A stretch of DNA of 64,000 nt from Aestuariibaculum marinum (GCF_014596975.1 NZ_JACVXD010000002.1:62001-126000), one strand, 5' to 3'. Numbered from the stretch's first letter, positions 17,304 through 26,819 are shown. Notes: generated by a model from the letters alone, not told the origin. Program-made: numbers and translations.

Positions 17304-19202
17304 ATGAGTGATGCTTTAAAACACGAATGTGGAATAGCCATGGTTAGGTTATTAAAACCACTTGAGTACTACAAAGAAAAATACGGAAGTGCATTTTACG
17401 GGGTAAACAAAATGTACCTGATGATGGAAAAACAGCACAACCGTGGTCAAGACGGTGCTGGTTTCGCAAGTATTAAATTAGACATGAAACCTGGCGAACG
17501 TTATATTAGTCGAGTTCGTTCTGTTGCACAACAACCTATTCAGGACATCTTTGCTCAAATTAACGATCGCATCAACACCGAACTTACGGCACATCCGGAA
17601 TACGCAAACGATGTTGAAGCTCAGAAAAAAAATATTCCTTACATAGGTGAAGTTTTATTAGGTCACGTGCGTTATGGAACATTTGGTAAAAACAGTGTAG
17701 AAAGTGTTCACCCATTTTTAAGACAAAACAACTGGATGCACAGAAACTTAATTATGGCCGGTAACTTTAACATGACGAATGTTAAGGAGTTATTCGGAAA
17801 TTTAATTGAGTTAGGACAGCACCCTAAAGAATATACCGATACCATTACTATTATGGAAAAAATCGGTCATTTCTTAGACGATGCCGTTGCTAAAGTATAC
17901 AAAGACCTTAAAAAAGAAGGGTACAACAAAAGAGATGCATCTCCTAAAATTGCAGAGCGCTTAAAAGTTGGTAAAATATTAAAACGTGCTGCTAAAAACT
18001 GGGATGGTGGTTATGCTATGGCTGGGTTAATAGGCCATGGTGATGCCTTTGTTTTACGTGATCCTGCAGGAATTCGTCCGGCATATTACTACCAAGACGA
18101 CGAGGTGGTAGTTATCGCTTCAGAGCGTCCGGTTATTCAAACTGCTTTCAACGTAAAATTTGATGATGTTCATGAATTAGATCCAGGAAAAGCCATCATC
18201 ATTAAAAAATCGGGAGAAGTTCGTTTCAAACAAATTTTAGAACCGTTAGAAAGAAAATCATGTTCTTTTGAGCGTATTTATTTCTCGAGAGGTGGTGATG
18301 CCGAAATTTACCAAGAACGCAAAAAACTAGGAAATCTGGTCATGCCTAAAGTTCTTGAGTCTATTAATTACGATGTAAAAAATACGGTCTTTTCATTCAT
18401 CCCTAATACCGCTGAAACCTCATTCTACGGTATGGTAGATTCAGCGGATTTATATTTAAATGAAAGAAAAACAGCCGCTATATTAGAAGGACAGCACTCT
18501 TTATCTTCAGATAAAATTAAAGAAATCCTTTCTGAACATATTCGAGTTGAAAAAATCGCCATTAAAGACGCTAAATTAAGAACCTTTATTACTGAAGATA
18601 GCAGCCGAGACGATTTAGTAGCGCACGTTTACGACATTACTTATGGGGTTATTAAACCAGAAGATAATTTAGTAATTATTGACGATAGTATTGTACGAGG
18701 CACCACACTTAAGAAAAGTATCTTAAGAATGTTAGATCGTTTAGGTCCTAAACGCATCGTAGTCGTTTCGTCGGCGCCACAAATTAGATACCCTGATTGT
18801 TACGGCATCGATATGGCTAACCTAGAAAGTTTAATAGCTTTTAGAGCAGCTTTAGAGTTATTAAAGGATAATGGTCAATACCATATTGTTGAAGAAGTTT
18901 ACAACAAGTGTATCGAACAAACAGAATTAGCCGATAAATACGTTCAAAATTTTGTTAAAGAAATTTACGATCCGTTTACAGACGAACAAATTTCTGATAA
19001 AATAGCCGAACTATTAAGTCCTGAAGGCATTAATGCCGATGTAAAAATCATCTTCCAACCGGTAGAAAATTTACATAAAGCATGTCCAAAAAATTTAGGA
19101 GACTGGTATTTTACAGGAGATTATCCAACTGTTGGAGGCAACCGTGTTGTGAATAGAGCGTTTATTAATTTTTACGAAGGCAACAAAGAACGTGCTTATT
19201 AA
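17304..19202 (+). CDS. purF: Amidophosphoribosyltransferase
   Basis: First committed step of purine synthesis: PRPP + glutamine to phosphoribosylamine. The 632 aa form is longer than the E. coli enzyme (about 505 aa). After an eight-residue lead, the catalytic Cys9 sits in HECGIAMVRL, so the N-terminus is probably processed to expose it. Class II glutaminase motifs QHNRGQDGAGFA and GHVRYGTFG follow. The PRPP-binding loop is VIIDDSIVRGTTLKKS. The extra length is spread through the glutaminase half and the C-terminal tail, and long forms are usual in Flavobacteriaceae. No operon partner is adjacent; three small-RNA units follow. Confidence 0.93.
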   Translation: MSDALKHECGIAMVRLLKPLEYYKEKYGSAFYGVNKMYLMMEKQHNRGQDGAGFASIKLDMKPGERYISRVRSVAQQPIQDIFAQINDRINTELTAHPEYANDVEAQKKNIPYIGEVLLGHVRYGTFGKNSVESVHPFLRQNNWMHRNLIMAGNFNMTNVKELFGNLIELGQHPKEYTDTITIMEKIGHFLDDAVAKVYKDLKKEGYNKRDASPKIAERLKVGKILKRAAKNWDGGYAMAGLIGHGDAFVLRDPAGIRPAYYYQDDEVVVIASERPVIQTAFNVKFDDVHELDPGKAIIIKKSGEVRFKQILEPLERKSCSFERIYFSRGGDAEIYQERKKLGNLVMPKVLESINYDVKNTVFSFIPNTAETSFYGMVDSADLYLNERKTAAILEGQHSLSSDKIKEILSEHIRVEKIAIKDAKLRTFITEDSSRDDLVAHVYDITYGVIKPEDNLVIIDDSIVRGTTLKKSILRMLDRLGPKRIVVVSSAPQIRYPDCYGIDMANLESLIAFRAALELLKDNGQYHIVEEVYNKCIEQTELADKYVQNFVKEIYDPFTDEQISDKIAELLSPEGINADVKIIFQPVENLHKACPKNLGDWYFTGDYPTVGGNRVVNRAFINFYEGNKERAY

Positions 19203-19326
19203 TTAAGCACTTCTTAAAAGATGATAGCCAAAAATATATAAATCTCATTTCATCGCAGATAAAATACATTTTAACTGAAAAAAATGCACTTTATCTAATA
19301 AATATTATAATTACCTGAATACCACC

Positions 19327-19334
19327 TACATTCG
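19327..19334 (+). promoter_or_regulatory. Candidate -7 box of small RNA copy 1
   Basis: TACATTCG differs from TAnnTTTG by one base and sits five bases before the conserved RNA start CCATAAC, the same distance as in copy 2. It is the weakest of the three promoters. Confidence 0.45.
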
Positions 19335-19339
19335 TAAGA

Positions 19340-19411
19340 CCATAACATAAGTAGGTTAAGTTCATGGTAGATTTGGGGCAAAAAAAGGTGAACGTCTGTT
19401 CGCCTTTTTTT
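19340..19411 (+). ncRNA. Candidate small RNA, copy 1
   Basis: A 72 nt unit: a 5' hairpin (CCATAAC ... GTTCATGG, 19340-19367), a constant single-stranded stretch TAGATTTGGGGC (19368-19379), and a terminator hairpin GGTGAAC-GTCT-GTTCGCC flanked by seven A and seven T (19380-19411). It is identical to copy 2 except for one loop base. No reading frame is kept between copies. I cannot match it with certainty to a named RNA family; Flavobacteria-specific RNA motifs are known, and this could belong to one of them. Confidence 0.75.
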
Positions 19412-19506
19412 ATGCGTTTTAGTTTCTTAAACAAAAATTAACATAGAAGAGTAAAAATCTTACCTAAACCCCTTTAAACCATTTTTTTGTACTTTAAACT
19501 AAAATT

Positions 19507-19538
19507 TTTTACCACAATATTTTACTGATATATATTTG
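19507..19538 (+). promoter_or_regulatory. Promoter of small RNA copy 2
   Basis: TTTT (19507-19510), 20 bases, then TATATTTG (19531-19538), an exact -7 match. The RNA start CCATAAC follows after five bases. The 20-base spacer shares 13 positions with that of copy 3. Confidence 0.7.
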
Positions 19539-19543
19539 AATCA

Positions 19544-19615
19544 CCATAACATAAGTAGGTTAAGTTCATGGTAGATTTGGGGCAAAAAAAGGTGAACATC
19601 TGTTCGCCTTTTTTT
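19544..19615 (+). ncRNA. Candidate small RNA, copy 2
   Basis: A 72 nt unit with the same parts as copy 1: 5' hairpin 19544-19571, TAGATTTGGGGC at 19572-19583, terminator stem GGTGAAC-ATCT-GTTCGCC and seven T ending at 19615. The identity with copy 1 runs on for about 13 bases past the terminator, which shows the duplicated block was larger than the RNA. It has the best-formed promoter of the set. Confidence 0.78.
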
Positions 19616-19709
19616 ATGCGTTTTAGTTCCTTAAAAATCAGAACCTTTACAAAAACTTAAATTTAACTGAATTCGGTTAAGCCAAATTATTGGTAGTTCA
19701 CCCAAAATA

Positions 19710-19741
19710 TTTTATCACAAATTTTTACCACGATATATTTG
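19710..19741 (+). promoter_or_regulatory. Promoter of small RNA copy 3
   Basis: TTTT (19710-19713), 20 bases, then TATATTTG (19734-19741). The spacing is the same as in copy 2, with CCATAAC six bases after the box. Confidence 0.7.
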
Positions 19742-19747
19742 CCCTTA

Positions 19748-19816
19748 CCATAACATAAGTAGGTTAAGTTTATGGTAGATTTGGGGCAAAAAGGTGGACA
19801 TTCCGTCCACCTTTTT
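19748..19816 (+). ncRNA. Candidate small RNA, copy 3
   Basis: A 69 nt unit. The first 40 bases equal copies 1 and 2 except for one C-to-T change in the 5' stem (GTTTATGG), which still pairs. The terminator stem has changed on both sides together: GGTGGAC pairs with GTCCACC, against GGTGAAC with GTTCGCC in the others. Such paired changes support a kept RNA structure. The A run is five instead of seven, which would break any reading frame. Confidence 0.75.
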
Positions 19817-19851
19817 CATTTTTATTCACATCTCATCTAACGTTAAGACAT

Positions 19852-19884
19852 AAAAAAATCGCCTGAATAACTCTCCAGACGACT
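19852..19884 (-). terminator. Terminator of the superoxide dismutase gene
   Basis: On the minus strand TCGTCTG pairs with CAGGCGA (one G-U pair) and is followed by a run of seven T. It lies 28 bp after the sod stop codon and also separates it from the small-RNA units. Confidence 0.75.
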
Positions 19885-19911
19885 TTTATATTTTAATAAG
19901 CTTAATGCTAA

Positions 19912-20520
19912 TTATTTAGCTTCAGCGTAACGTTTTTCAGCTTCGTTCCAGTTTACCACTTTAAAGAAAGCTTCAATGTAATCAGGACGACGGTTTTGGT
20001 AATTTAAGTAATATGCGTGTTCCCAAACATCAAGACCTAAAATTGGAGTACCTCCACAACCAATGCCAGGCATTAAAGGGTTATCCTGGTTTGCTGTAGA
20101 ACAGATTTCTAATTTTCCTCCTTTATGAACACATAACCATGCCCATCCAGATCCAAAACGTGTTGCAGCAGCTTTACTAAACGCTTCAATAAAAGCCTCT
20201 TTAGAGCCAAATTCTGCTTCGATAGCATCTCTTAATTCTCCAGATAAATACCCTCTATCTTCAGGATTCATTACTGTCCAGAATAAAGAGTGGTTATAAA
20301 ACCCACCTCCGTTATTTCTAACAGCTGTATTATTTGAATCTAAATTAGTAAGGATATCTTCAATAGATTTTCCTTCTAAATCTGTTCCTGCAATTGCAGC
20401 GTTTAAATTGTTTGTATATCCTTGATGGTGCTTAGTATGATGAATCTCCATTGTGCGAGCATCCATATGAGGCTCTAAAGCATCGTAAGCATAACCTAAT
20501 TCAGGTAATTCGAAAGCCAT
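19912..20520 (-). CDS. Superoxide dismutase, Fe/Mn type
   Basis: Converts superoxide to hydrogen peroxide and oxygen in the cytoplasm. The 202 aa length is standard. Metal ligands are seen as His in [12 protein letters not shown], His in NHSLFWTVM, and Asp and His in [19 protein letters not shown]. Whether iron or manganese is used cannot be decided by eye. It is a single gene with its own promoter and terminator. Confidence 0.96.
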   Translation of the reverse strand: MAFELPELGYAYDALEPHMDARTMEIHHTKHHQGYTNNLNAAIAGTDLEGKSIEDILTNLDSNNTAVRNNGGGFYNHSLFWTVMNPEDRGYLSGELRDAIEAEFGSKEAFIEAFSKAAATRFGSGWAWLCVHKGGKLEICSTANQDNPLMPGIGCGGTPILGLDVWEHAYYLNYQNRRPDYIEAFFKVVNWNEAEKRYAEAK

Positions 20521-20559
20521 AATTTTTTTGTTTTAACTATTAATAAATATTTTGTTTTT

Positions 20560-20567
20560 CAAATTTA
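20560..20567 (-). promoter_or_regulatory. Candidate -7 box of the superoxide dismutase gene
   Basis: TAAATTTG on the minus strand is an exact TAnnTTTG match, 39 bp before the start codon. The -33 element is unclear. Confidence 0.45.
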
Positions 20568-20648
20568 CGGATAAATGACCTCAATTAAAAATAATAAATC
20601 GTTATGAAATGATTGATTGTTTCTATCTTGTGTTCAAATTACAATTTC

Positions 20649-23600
20649 ATGTTGCAAACTCCGCCGTTTACAATTTACAATGCCTCTGCAGGAAGTGGAA
20701 AAACCTTTACACTGGTTAAGGAATATTTAAAAATCTTGTTCAAATCCGAGACTTCGGATCAATTCAAACGCATTTTAGCCATCACCTTTACCAATAAAGC
20801 GGTTGCTGAAATGAAAGAACGTATTATTGAGGTGTTAAAACAATTTTCTGAACCTAAAATTTTAGAAAAGCCGAATACGATGTTTAATCTAATTTCTGAA
20901 GATTTAAATATAGCACCTGAAGCACTTCATGAAAAATCGATTAAACTACTAAACACCATCATTCATAACTATGCCGCATTCGACATTTCGACTATTGATG
21001 GGTTTACACATAAACTAATTAGAACCTTTGCCTACGACTTAAAACTACCTATTAATTTTGAAGTCGAACTCGATCAGGATACACTACTAAATCAGGCTGT
21101 AGATAGTTTAATTGCCAAAGCCGGAAACGATAAAACTCTAACCAATATTTTGGTTGAATTTGCCATAGAAAAAGCAGACGATGATAAAAGCTTCGACATT
21201 GCTTTCGATTTCAATAAAATCGCCAAATTACTCGTTAACGAGAACGACATCCCTTATATAGAAACCTTAAAAGATAAAACGTTAGCCGATTTCAACACTT
21301 TAAAATCTCAGCTTAAAAAAGACATTAAAAGCACCGAAGAAGCTATTATTGAAGGCGCTCAAAACATATTAGAGTTAATTGAAGGTGCTGGCTTAGAGTT
21401 TGGAGATTTTTCAGGGAGTTATTTACCCAAACACTTCAAAAAAATTAGTGATGGTAATTTTGATGTTGCTTTTACCTCGAAATGGCAGGAAGATATAGAA
21501 ACGAGAACTCTTTACCCTAAAAAGGTAAGTAGCGATATCGCTTCAACCATAGAATCGATTCAACCACAAATAGCCTCTGCTTTTAATTTAACGAAGCAAG
21601 CTATTTTTCATGTGAAATTTTTAAAAGCATTTTATAAAAACATTACACCTTTATCGGTTTTAAACGCCATTAACAAAGAGTTAAAATCACTGAAATTAGA
21701 TCAGAACAAAATGCTTATTTCAGAGTTTAACACCATAATTAGTCAGGAAATAAGCAATCAGCCAACACCGTTTGTTTACGAACGCTTAGGTGAAAGATTC
21801 AACCATTATTTTATCGATGAATTTCAAGACACTTCGGTTATGCAATGGCAGAATTTAATTCCGCTATTAGATAGCTCGCTTTCGGCAGACAAAGGAACCA
21901 CAATGTTGGTTGGAGACGCGAAACAAGCCATTTACAGATGGCGCGGCGGAAAAGCCGAACAGTTTATAGATTTATTTCTTGATAAAAATCCGTTTCATGT
22001 TGAAAAAGCATTAAAAAACCTACCGGCGAACTTCAGAAGTTTTAGAGAAGTGGTAAACTTCAACAATAATTTTTTCGAATTTCTAGCACATCAAGTGTTT
22101 AGTAACATCACCTATAAAAACCTTTACGAAAAAGGACACCAGGATATTAGTAAAAATGAAAATGGTTATGTTGAATTATCCTTTTTAGACCTTGATAAAG
22201 AAGACGATCGAGACGAGCGTTTTTGCGAACAGGTTTTAAACACCATTAACCGATGTTTAGACAACAATTTTAAACTCGAAGATATTTGTGTTCTGGTTAG
22301 AAAGAAAAAAGAAGGTGTGGCTGTGGCTAACTATCTAAGTCAGTTTAATATTCCTATAATATCTTCGGAAACTTTACTAATACATAATGCACCAGAAGTC
22401 GTCTTTTTAAACAATGTATTAAAACTACTCATTCAACCCAAAAATAACGAAGTAAAAATTGCTGTATTAAACTATTTGGTTGATTTATTTCATATTGAAA
22501 ATAAACACGACTTCTTTAGCCAACATTTAAAATTCGAATTACCAGAATTCTTTAAAAGCTTTGAAGACTATAATGTTTACGTGAATAGCAATTATTTGCT
22601 TCAATTGCCTTTATATGATTTAGTTGAAACACTAGTGAGAAGTTTTAATCTAGTTGAAAACTCTAATGCTTATATTCAATTTTATTTAGATATTGTTCTG
22701 GATTTTTCTCACAAAAAAGGATCTGACATAGGTGGCTTTCTGGACTACTTCGATACCAAAAAAGAGACATTAAGCATTGTATCTCCCAAAGGGCAAGATG
22801 CCGTTCAAATTATGACCATTCATAAATCTAAAGGGTTAGAGTTTCCGGTAGTTATTTTCCCCTATGCCGATTTAGACATTTACAGAGAAATTGAGCCTAA
22901 GGAATGGTTTCCTATTAATAATGAGGTGTATCAAGGCTTCTCTCACACTTTGTTAAATTTCAACAAAGACTTTGAATATTTTGGAGATATAGGCTTAGAC
23001 ATTTATAATAATCATCGTTCAGAGCAGGAATTAGACAATATAAACCTCTTATACGTTGCTTTAACGCGTCCGGTAGATCAACTTTACATCCTTTCTACTA
23101 AAGACCTTAATGCAAAAGGTCTAACCAACAGTAATAAATATTCTGGTCTGTTTATAAACTATCTTCAGCATATTGCACTTTGGAATAACGACCAAACCAC
23201 TTATAGTTTCGGATCACCTGAAAAAACAACACATGAAGACAGCGCAACAAAAGAAACAATAACAGTTAACGACTTTATATCTACTGCCAAGGAAGACCAT
23301 AATATTAATGTGGTTACAAAATCAGGGATGCTTTGGGACACTAATCAGGAGGAAGCCATTGAAAAAGGAAACCTTGTTCACAATATCATGTCTAAAATTA
23401 TTTCTAAAAATGATATTAATTCTGCACTATCAGAATTCTTATCTGTAGGAACAATCAATCAAACTCAAGCTAGCCAGTTAAAAGACACTATTTTTGAAAT
23501 TGTTAATCATCCAAGCCTTGAACCTTATTTTCAAGACAATCTAACTGTATATAACGAACGAGATATTATATCGAAAGAAGGTATTATATTACGCCCTGAC

Positions 23601-23780
23601 CGAATCATTTTACTACCTGATAATCAAGCCGTAATTATTGATTACAAAACTGGAATGGAAGACAAAAAACACGCCCAACAATTACAAACTTATCAGGATG
23701 TATTAAACGAAATGGACATTTCAGTCATGAAAAAAATCCTAATTTACACTAACAAAGAAATCACAATAAAAGAAGTTTAA
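20649..23780 (+). CDS. AddA/RecB-like UvrD helicase-nuclease
   Basis: Helicase-nuclease subunit for processing double-strand breaks before RecA loading. 1043 aa from the ATG at 20649; a TTG 36 bp upstream is in frame but gives an unlikely N-terminus. Walker A is ASAGSGKT at residues 12-19. Further helicase motifs are FIDEFQDTSVMQW, LVGDAKQAIYRWRGG, MTIHKSKGLEFPVV and LLYVALTRPVDQLYI. The C-terminal PD-(D/E)XK nuclease is seen as LRPDRIILLPDN then VIIDYKTG. Its likely partner, the AddB-like nuclease at 26820, is separated from it by two OmpA genes. Confidence 0.92.
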   Translation: MLQTPPFTIYNASAGSGKTFTLVKEYLKILFKSETSDQFKRILAITFTNKAVAEMKERIIEVLKQFSEPKILEKPNTMFNLISEDLNIAPEALHEKSIKLLNTIIHNYAAFDISTIDGFTHKLIRTFAYDLKLPINFEVELDQDTLLNQAVDSLIAKAGNDKTLTNILVEFAIEKADDDKSFDIAFDFNKIAKLLVNENDIPYIETLKDKTLADFNTLKSQLKKDIKSTEEAIIEGAQNILELIEGAGLEFGDFSGSYLPKHFKKISDGNFDVAFTSKWQEDIETRTLYPKKVSSDIASTIESIQPQIASAFNLTKQAIFHVKFLKAFYKNITPLSVLNAINKELKSLKLDQNKMLISEFNTIISQEISNQPTPFVYERLGERFNHYFIDEFQDTSVMQWQNLIPLLDSSLSADKGTTMLVGDAKQAIYRWRGGKAEQFIDLFLDKNPFHVEKALKNLPANFRSFREVVNFNNNFFEFLAHQVFSNITYKNLYEKGHQDISKNENGYVELSFLDLDKEDDRDERFCEQVLNTINRCLDNNFKLEDICVLVRKKKEGVAVANYLSQFNIPIISSETLLIHNAPEVVFLNNVLKLLIQPKNNEVKIAVLNYLVDLFHIENKHDFFSQHLKFELPEFFKSFEDYNVYVNSNYLLQLPLYDLVETLVRSFNLVENSNAYIQFYLDIVLDFSHKKGSDIGGFLDYFDTKKETLSIVSPKGQDAVQIMTIHKSKGLEFPVVIFPYADLDIYREIEPKEWFPINNEVYQGFSHTLLNFNKDFEYFGDIGLDIYNNHRSEQELDNINLLYVALTRPVDQLYILSTKDLNAKGLTNSNKYSGLFINYLQHIALWNNDQTTYSFGSPEKTTHEDSATKETITVNDFISTAKEDHNINVVTKSGMLWDTNQEEAIEKGNLVHNIMSKIISKNDINSALSEFLSVGTINQTQASQLKDTIFEIVNHPSLEPYFQDNLTVYNERDIISKEGIILRPDRIILLPDNQAVIIDYKTGMEDKKHAQQLQTYQDVLNEMDISVMKKILIYTNKEITIKEV

Positions 23781-23873
23781 TTCCTACATAACGAACAAAA
23801 AACACATTTTAAACGATTTTTATGCACTTTATCGAAAAAAAACGATTCATGTTTCAGAAACTTTATAAAGCAT

Positions 23874-23881
23874 TATTTTTG
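23874..23881 (+). promoter_or_regulatory. -7 promoter box of the first OmpA gene
   Basis: TATTTTTG matches TAnnTTTG, 34 bp before the start codon. TTTC at 23852-23855 stands 18 bases upstream as a near-match -33 element. Confidence 0.55.
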
Positions 23882-23915
23882 TTAGCTTAAAAAATTGTTC
23901 AAACAAATCTGACAC

Positions 23916-25220
23916 ATGAAAAAAATTATTTTATTTTTCGCTTTAGTTGTTGTAGGATTAAGCAACCTACAAGCACAAGATGCTAATAACCCTTGGTTAA
24001 TTGGTATTGGTGTAAATGCAGTGGATACTTATCCAACAAATGTTGGTGATTCTAATTTCCCAGGACAAAGCTGGTGGACTGACGAATACTTTAACGCTAC
24101 AGACCACTGGAATATAGCACCTTACCCATCTTCTTTAACAGTTTCTCGTTACTTAGGTGGTAACTTCTCTTTCGGAGTTTTTGGATCTGTAAACAAAATT
24201 ACTAAAGTTGGTGATGCTTCTACTTACTTAGGAAAACAAATTGACGATTTCTCATACTATGGTTTTGACGGATTCTTCAAATACAGCTTTGCTACTGAAG
24301 GTAAATTCGAGCCATTTATTAAAATTGGTGGAGGTTACTCTTGGATTGATAAAATTGGAGCTGGAACTTTAAACGGAGGTTTAGGTTTTAACTGGTGGTT
24401 TACAAGAAAGAAAAATGTTGCTTTAAACTTCCAGTCTACTTACAAGCACGCTTTCGAAGATTATTTAATTCCACACTTCCAACATAACGTAGGTATCGCT
24501 TACAAATTTGGATCTAAAGACACTGATAAAGATGGTATCAAAGACAACGAAGATGCTTGTCCAGAAGTTCCTGGTTTACCAGAATTTAATGGTTGTCCTG
24601 ATTCTGATGGCGATGGTGTTCAAGATAGCGAAGACGAGTGTCCTGAAGTTGCTGGTTTAAAAGAGTTCAATGGTTGTCCTGATTCTGATGGTGACGGTGT
24701 TGCTGATAAAGATGATAGATGTCCTAACGAAGCTGGTTCTAAAGAATTAAACGGTTGTCCTGATTCTGATGGTGATGGTGTTGCTGATATCGATGACAAG
24801 TGTCCAAACGAAGCTGGTCCTGCATCTAACAACGGATGTCCAGTTGAAGTTGATAACACTCAAGAATTAATCGATGCGCTTGCTAAAACTATTTTCTTTG
24901 AATTCGACAGTGCTAAATTAACTACTGAAAATCAAATTACTTTAAACAAGATTGCAGATTTAATTGAGAAAACAGATATGGATTATCACTTAACTATTGA
25001 AGGTTATGCTGATAGCGTAGGTCCTAAAGCTTACAACCAAAAATTATCTGAACAAAGAGCTCAAGCTGTTTCAGATTATTTAACAAGAACAGGAGTAACG
25101 CCTACTCAAGTTTCTACTGTAGGTTTCGGAGAAACTAACCCAGTTGCCGATAACAAAACTAAAGAAGGTAGAGCTGAAAACAGAAGAAGTGAAGTTAAAT
25201 TCAAACTTGTTTCTAAATAA
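23916..25220 (+). CDS. OmpA-family protein with thrombospondin type 3 repeats (first copy)
   Basis: A 434 aa outer-membrane protein that ties the membrane to peptidoglycan. Order: signal peptide to about residue 20 (ending LQAQ), an eight-strand beta-barrel at about 25-200, four calcium-binding DxDxDGxxD repeats at about 205-305 ([15 protein letters not shown] and the like, each with paired Cys), and the C-terminal OmpA peptidoglycan-binding domain from about 320 (FFEFDSAKL...EGYADSVG...NRRSEVKF). It has its own promoter and terminator, and a paralogue follows at once. Confidence 0.94.
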   Translation: MKKIILFFALVVVGLSNLQAQDANNPWLIGIGVNAVDTYPTNVGDSNFPGQSWWTDEYFNATDHWNIAPYPSSLTVSRYLGGNFSFGVFGSVNKITKVGDASTYLGKQIDDFSYYGFDGFFKYSFATEGKFEPFIKIGGGYSWIDKIGAGTLNGGLGFNWWFTRKKNVALNFQSTYKHAFEDYLIPHFQHNVGIAYKFGSKDTDKDGIKDNEDACPEVPGLPEFNGCPDSDGDGVQDSEDECPEVAGLKEFNGCPDSDGDGVADKDDRCPNEAGSKELNGCPDSDGDGVADIDDKCPNEAGPASNNGCPVEVDNTQELIDALAKTIFFEFDSAKLTTENQITLNKIADLIEKTDMDYHLTIEGYADSVGPKAYNQKLSEQRAQAVSDYLTRTGVTPTQVSTVGFGETNPVADNKTKEGRAENRRSEVKFKLVSK

Positions 25221-25241
25221 AAAATCTTACATATTTTTTTT

Positions 25242-25269
25242 AAAAGCCTCATATTGTGAGGCTTTTTTT
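25242..25269 (+). terminator. Terminator after the first OmpA gene
   Basis: Stem GCCTCA / TGAGGC with a five-base loop, an A run before it and seven T after it, 22 bp past the stop codon. Confidence 0.88.
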
Positions 25270-25280
25270 ATTATATTTAT

Positions 25281-25311
25281 TTTGTTAATAAATTTTAACA
25301 ACTTAAATTTG
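25281..25311 (+). promoter_or_regulatory. Promoter of the second OmpA gene
   Basis: TTTG (25281-25284), 19 bases, then TAAATTTG (25304-25311). This is a full match to the Bacteroidota vegetative promoter, 35 bp before the start codon. Confidence 0.75.
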
Positions 25312-25346
25312 TTTACGATTAACACTTAAAAATTAAACTTTTGAAT

Positions 25347-26741
25347 ATGAAAAATCTTAGCAGATTATTGTTCGCTATGTTGTTAGTGCTAGGCTACAGC
25401 AACATGAATGCGCAAGACAAAAACAATCCTTGGCAGATTACTATTGGTGCAAATGGCGTAGACGCATACCCTTCTGGAGATGGCGTTGTAGGCAGTGCTC
25501 AATTTGGTGAAACCATTTTTGATGAATTTTTTAATGTAGATGATCACTGGAATATCTTACCTTCATTATCTACAATTTCGGTATCGAAACATATAGGAGG
25601 AGGATTCTCTTTTGGTGTTGCTGGATCTTTAAACAAAATTGAAAAATGGGGTGATGTCCCTGGATCTGACCCAGAGGTAGTAAATGATGTTGACGATTTA
25701 TCATACTACGGTGTAGATGGTACAATTAAATACAATTTCTTAGAAGGAACAACTATCGATCCATTCCTTGGTGTTGGTGGTGGTTATACTTGGATAGATG
25801 AAATCGGAGCTGGAACTTTAAATGGAACTCTTGGTTTCAACATTTGGTTTAGCGAAAATATCGGTTTAACTTTCCAATCTTCTTACAAACACGCTTTCGA
25901 AGATTATTTACAAACACACTTCCAACATACTGCTGGTATCTCTATCAAGTTTGGTGGAGCTGATAGCGATGGTGATGGTGTTTACGATAAAGATGATGCT
26001 TGTCCTGAAGTTGCAGGTACAGAAGAATTTAACGGATGTCCTGATACTGACGGTGACGGTATAGAAGACAGCAAAGACGATTGTCCTAACGAAGCTGGTT
26101 CAGCTGAAATGAATGGTTGTCCTGATACTGACGGTGACGGTATCGCTGATAAAGACGATAAATGTCCTACAGTAGCAGGTTTAGCATCATTAAACGGATG
26201 TCCTGATGCTGATGGTGACGGTGTTACAGATGCTGAAGATAACTGTCCTAACGAAGCAGGTCCTGCATCTAACAACGGTTGTCCTTACGCTGATTCTGAC
26301 GGTGACGGTGTATTAGATAAAGATGATTTATGTCCAGACAAAGTAGGAACTGTTGCTAATAACGGTTGTCCAGAAGTAACTGAGGCAGTACAAAAAGCAC
26401 TTAACGATTACGCTAAAACTATCTTATTCGATACTGGTAAATCAACAATTAAATCTCAATCAGCTCAAGTATTAGACGATATTGTTGCTATCTTAAAAGA
26501 ATACCCTAATGCTAAATTTACAGTTGAAGGACATACTGATAGTGTTGGCAGCGAATCTTTAAACCAAAAATTATCAGATGCACGTGCACTTTCTGTTAAA
26601 GATTACTTAGTACAAAATGGTGTAGATGAATTCAGACTTTCTGCTGAAGGATTTGGTGAGTCTAAACCAATTGACACTAACTCTACAAGAGAAGGTAGAG
26701 CAAACAACAGACGTGTTGAAATTAACTTGGTAAAAGAGTAA
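25347..26741 (+). CDS. OmpA-family protein with thrombospondin type 3 repeats (second copy)
   Basis: 464 aa from the ATG at 25347 (a TTG six bases earlier is less likely). It is a close paralogue of the preceding gene: signal peptide ending NMNAQ, barrel domain to about 200 with the shared EIGAGTLNG and [10 protein letters not shown] stretches, then five calcium-binding repeats (one more than the first copy) and the OmpA domain ([10 protein letters not shown]...[21 protein letters not shown]...[10 protein letters not shown]). It has its own promoter and terminator, so the two copies are separately expressed. Confidence 0.94.
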   Translation: MKNLSRLLFAMLLVLGYSNMNAQDKNNPWQITIGANGVDAYPSGDGVVGSAQFGETIFDEFFNVDDHWNILPSLSTISVSKHIGGGFSFGVAGSLNKIEKWGDVPGSDPEVVNDVDDLSYYGVDGTIKYNFLEGTTIDPFLGVGGGYTWIDEIGAGTLNGTLGFNIWFSENIGLTFQSSYKHAFEDYLQTHFQHTAGISIKFGGADSDGDGVYDKDDACPEVAGTEEFNGCPDTDGDGIEDSKDDCPNEAGSAEMNGCPDTDGDGIADKDDKCPTVAGLASLNGCPDADGDGVTDAEDNCPNEAGPASNNGCPYADSDGDGVLDKDDLCPDKVGTVANNGCPEVTEAVQKALNDYAKTILFDTGKSTIKSQSAQVLDDIVAILKEYPNAKFTVEGHTDSVGSESLNQKLSDARALSVKDYLVQNGVDEFRLSAEGFGESKPIDTNSTREGRANNRRVEINLVKE

Positions 26742-26781
26742 AAAACTAGAGACTAGTTTTTAATAAATAAGTTTTGTAAAA

Positions 26782-26808
26782 ACGCTTCGGATGTCCGGAG
26801 CGTTTTTT
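26782..26808 (+). terminator. Terminator after the second OmpA gene
   Basis: Stem ACGCTTCGGA / TCCGGAGCGT (one G-U pair) followed by six T, just before the AddB-like gene. Confidence 0.88.
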
Positions 26809-26819
26809 ATTTTTATCCA

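Larger units (their letters stand above)
19203..19911. other. 709 bp gene-free region holding three small-RNA units
   Basis: No credible protein gene is present on either strand. The content is an AT-rich lead (19203-19326), three near-identical 72/72/69 nt units with start points at 19340, 19544 and 19748 (spacing exactly 204 bp each time), and the terminator of the superoxide dismutase gene. The stretches between the units have diverged in sequence but kept their length. Confidence 0.85.

Noticed and set aside
19364..19442. Short reading frames starting ATGGTAGATTTGGGG in the small-RNA units
   Set aside because: The A run is seven bases in copies 1 and 2 but five in copy 3, which shifts the frame. 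The ATG is inside a hairpin stem, and the changes keep RNA pairing rather than codons.
19203..19911. Mobile element or attachment site in the gene-free region
   Set aside because: There is no transposase, no terminal inverted repeats and no target duplication. The repeats are explained by promoter-RNA-terminator units.
24530..26360. Repeated DNA that could look like a CRISPR array or tandem repeat
   Set aside because: It is coding sequence for calcium-binding DxDxDGxxD repeats in two OmpA proteins, in frame and with variable spacing.
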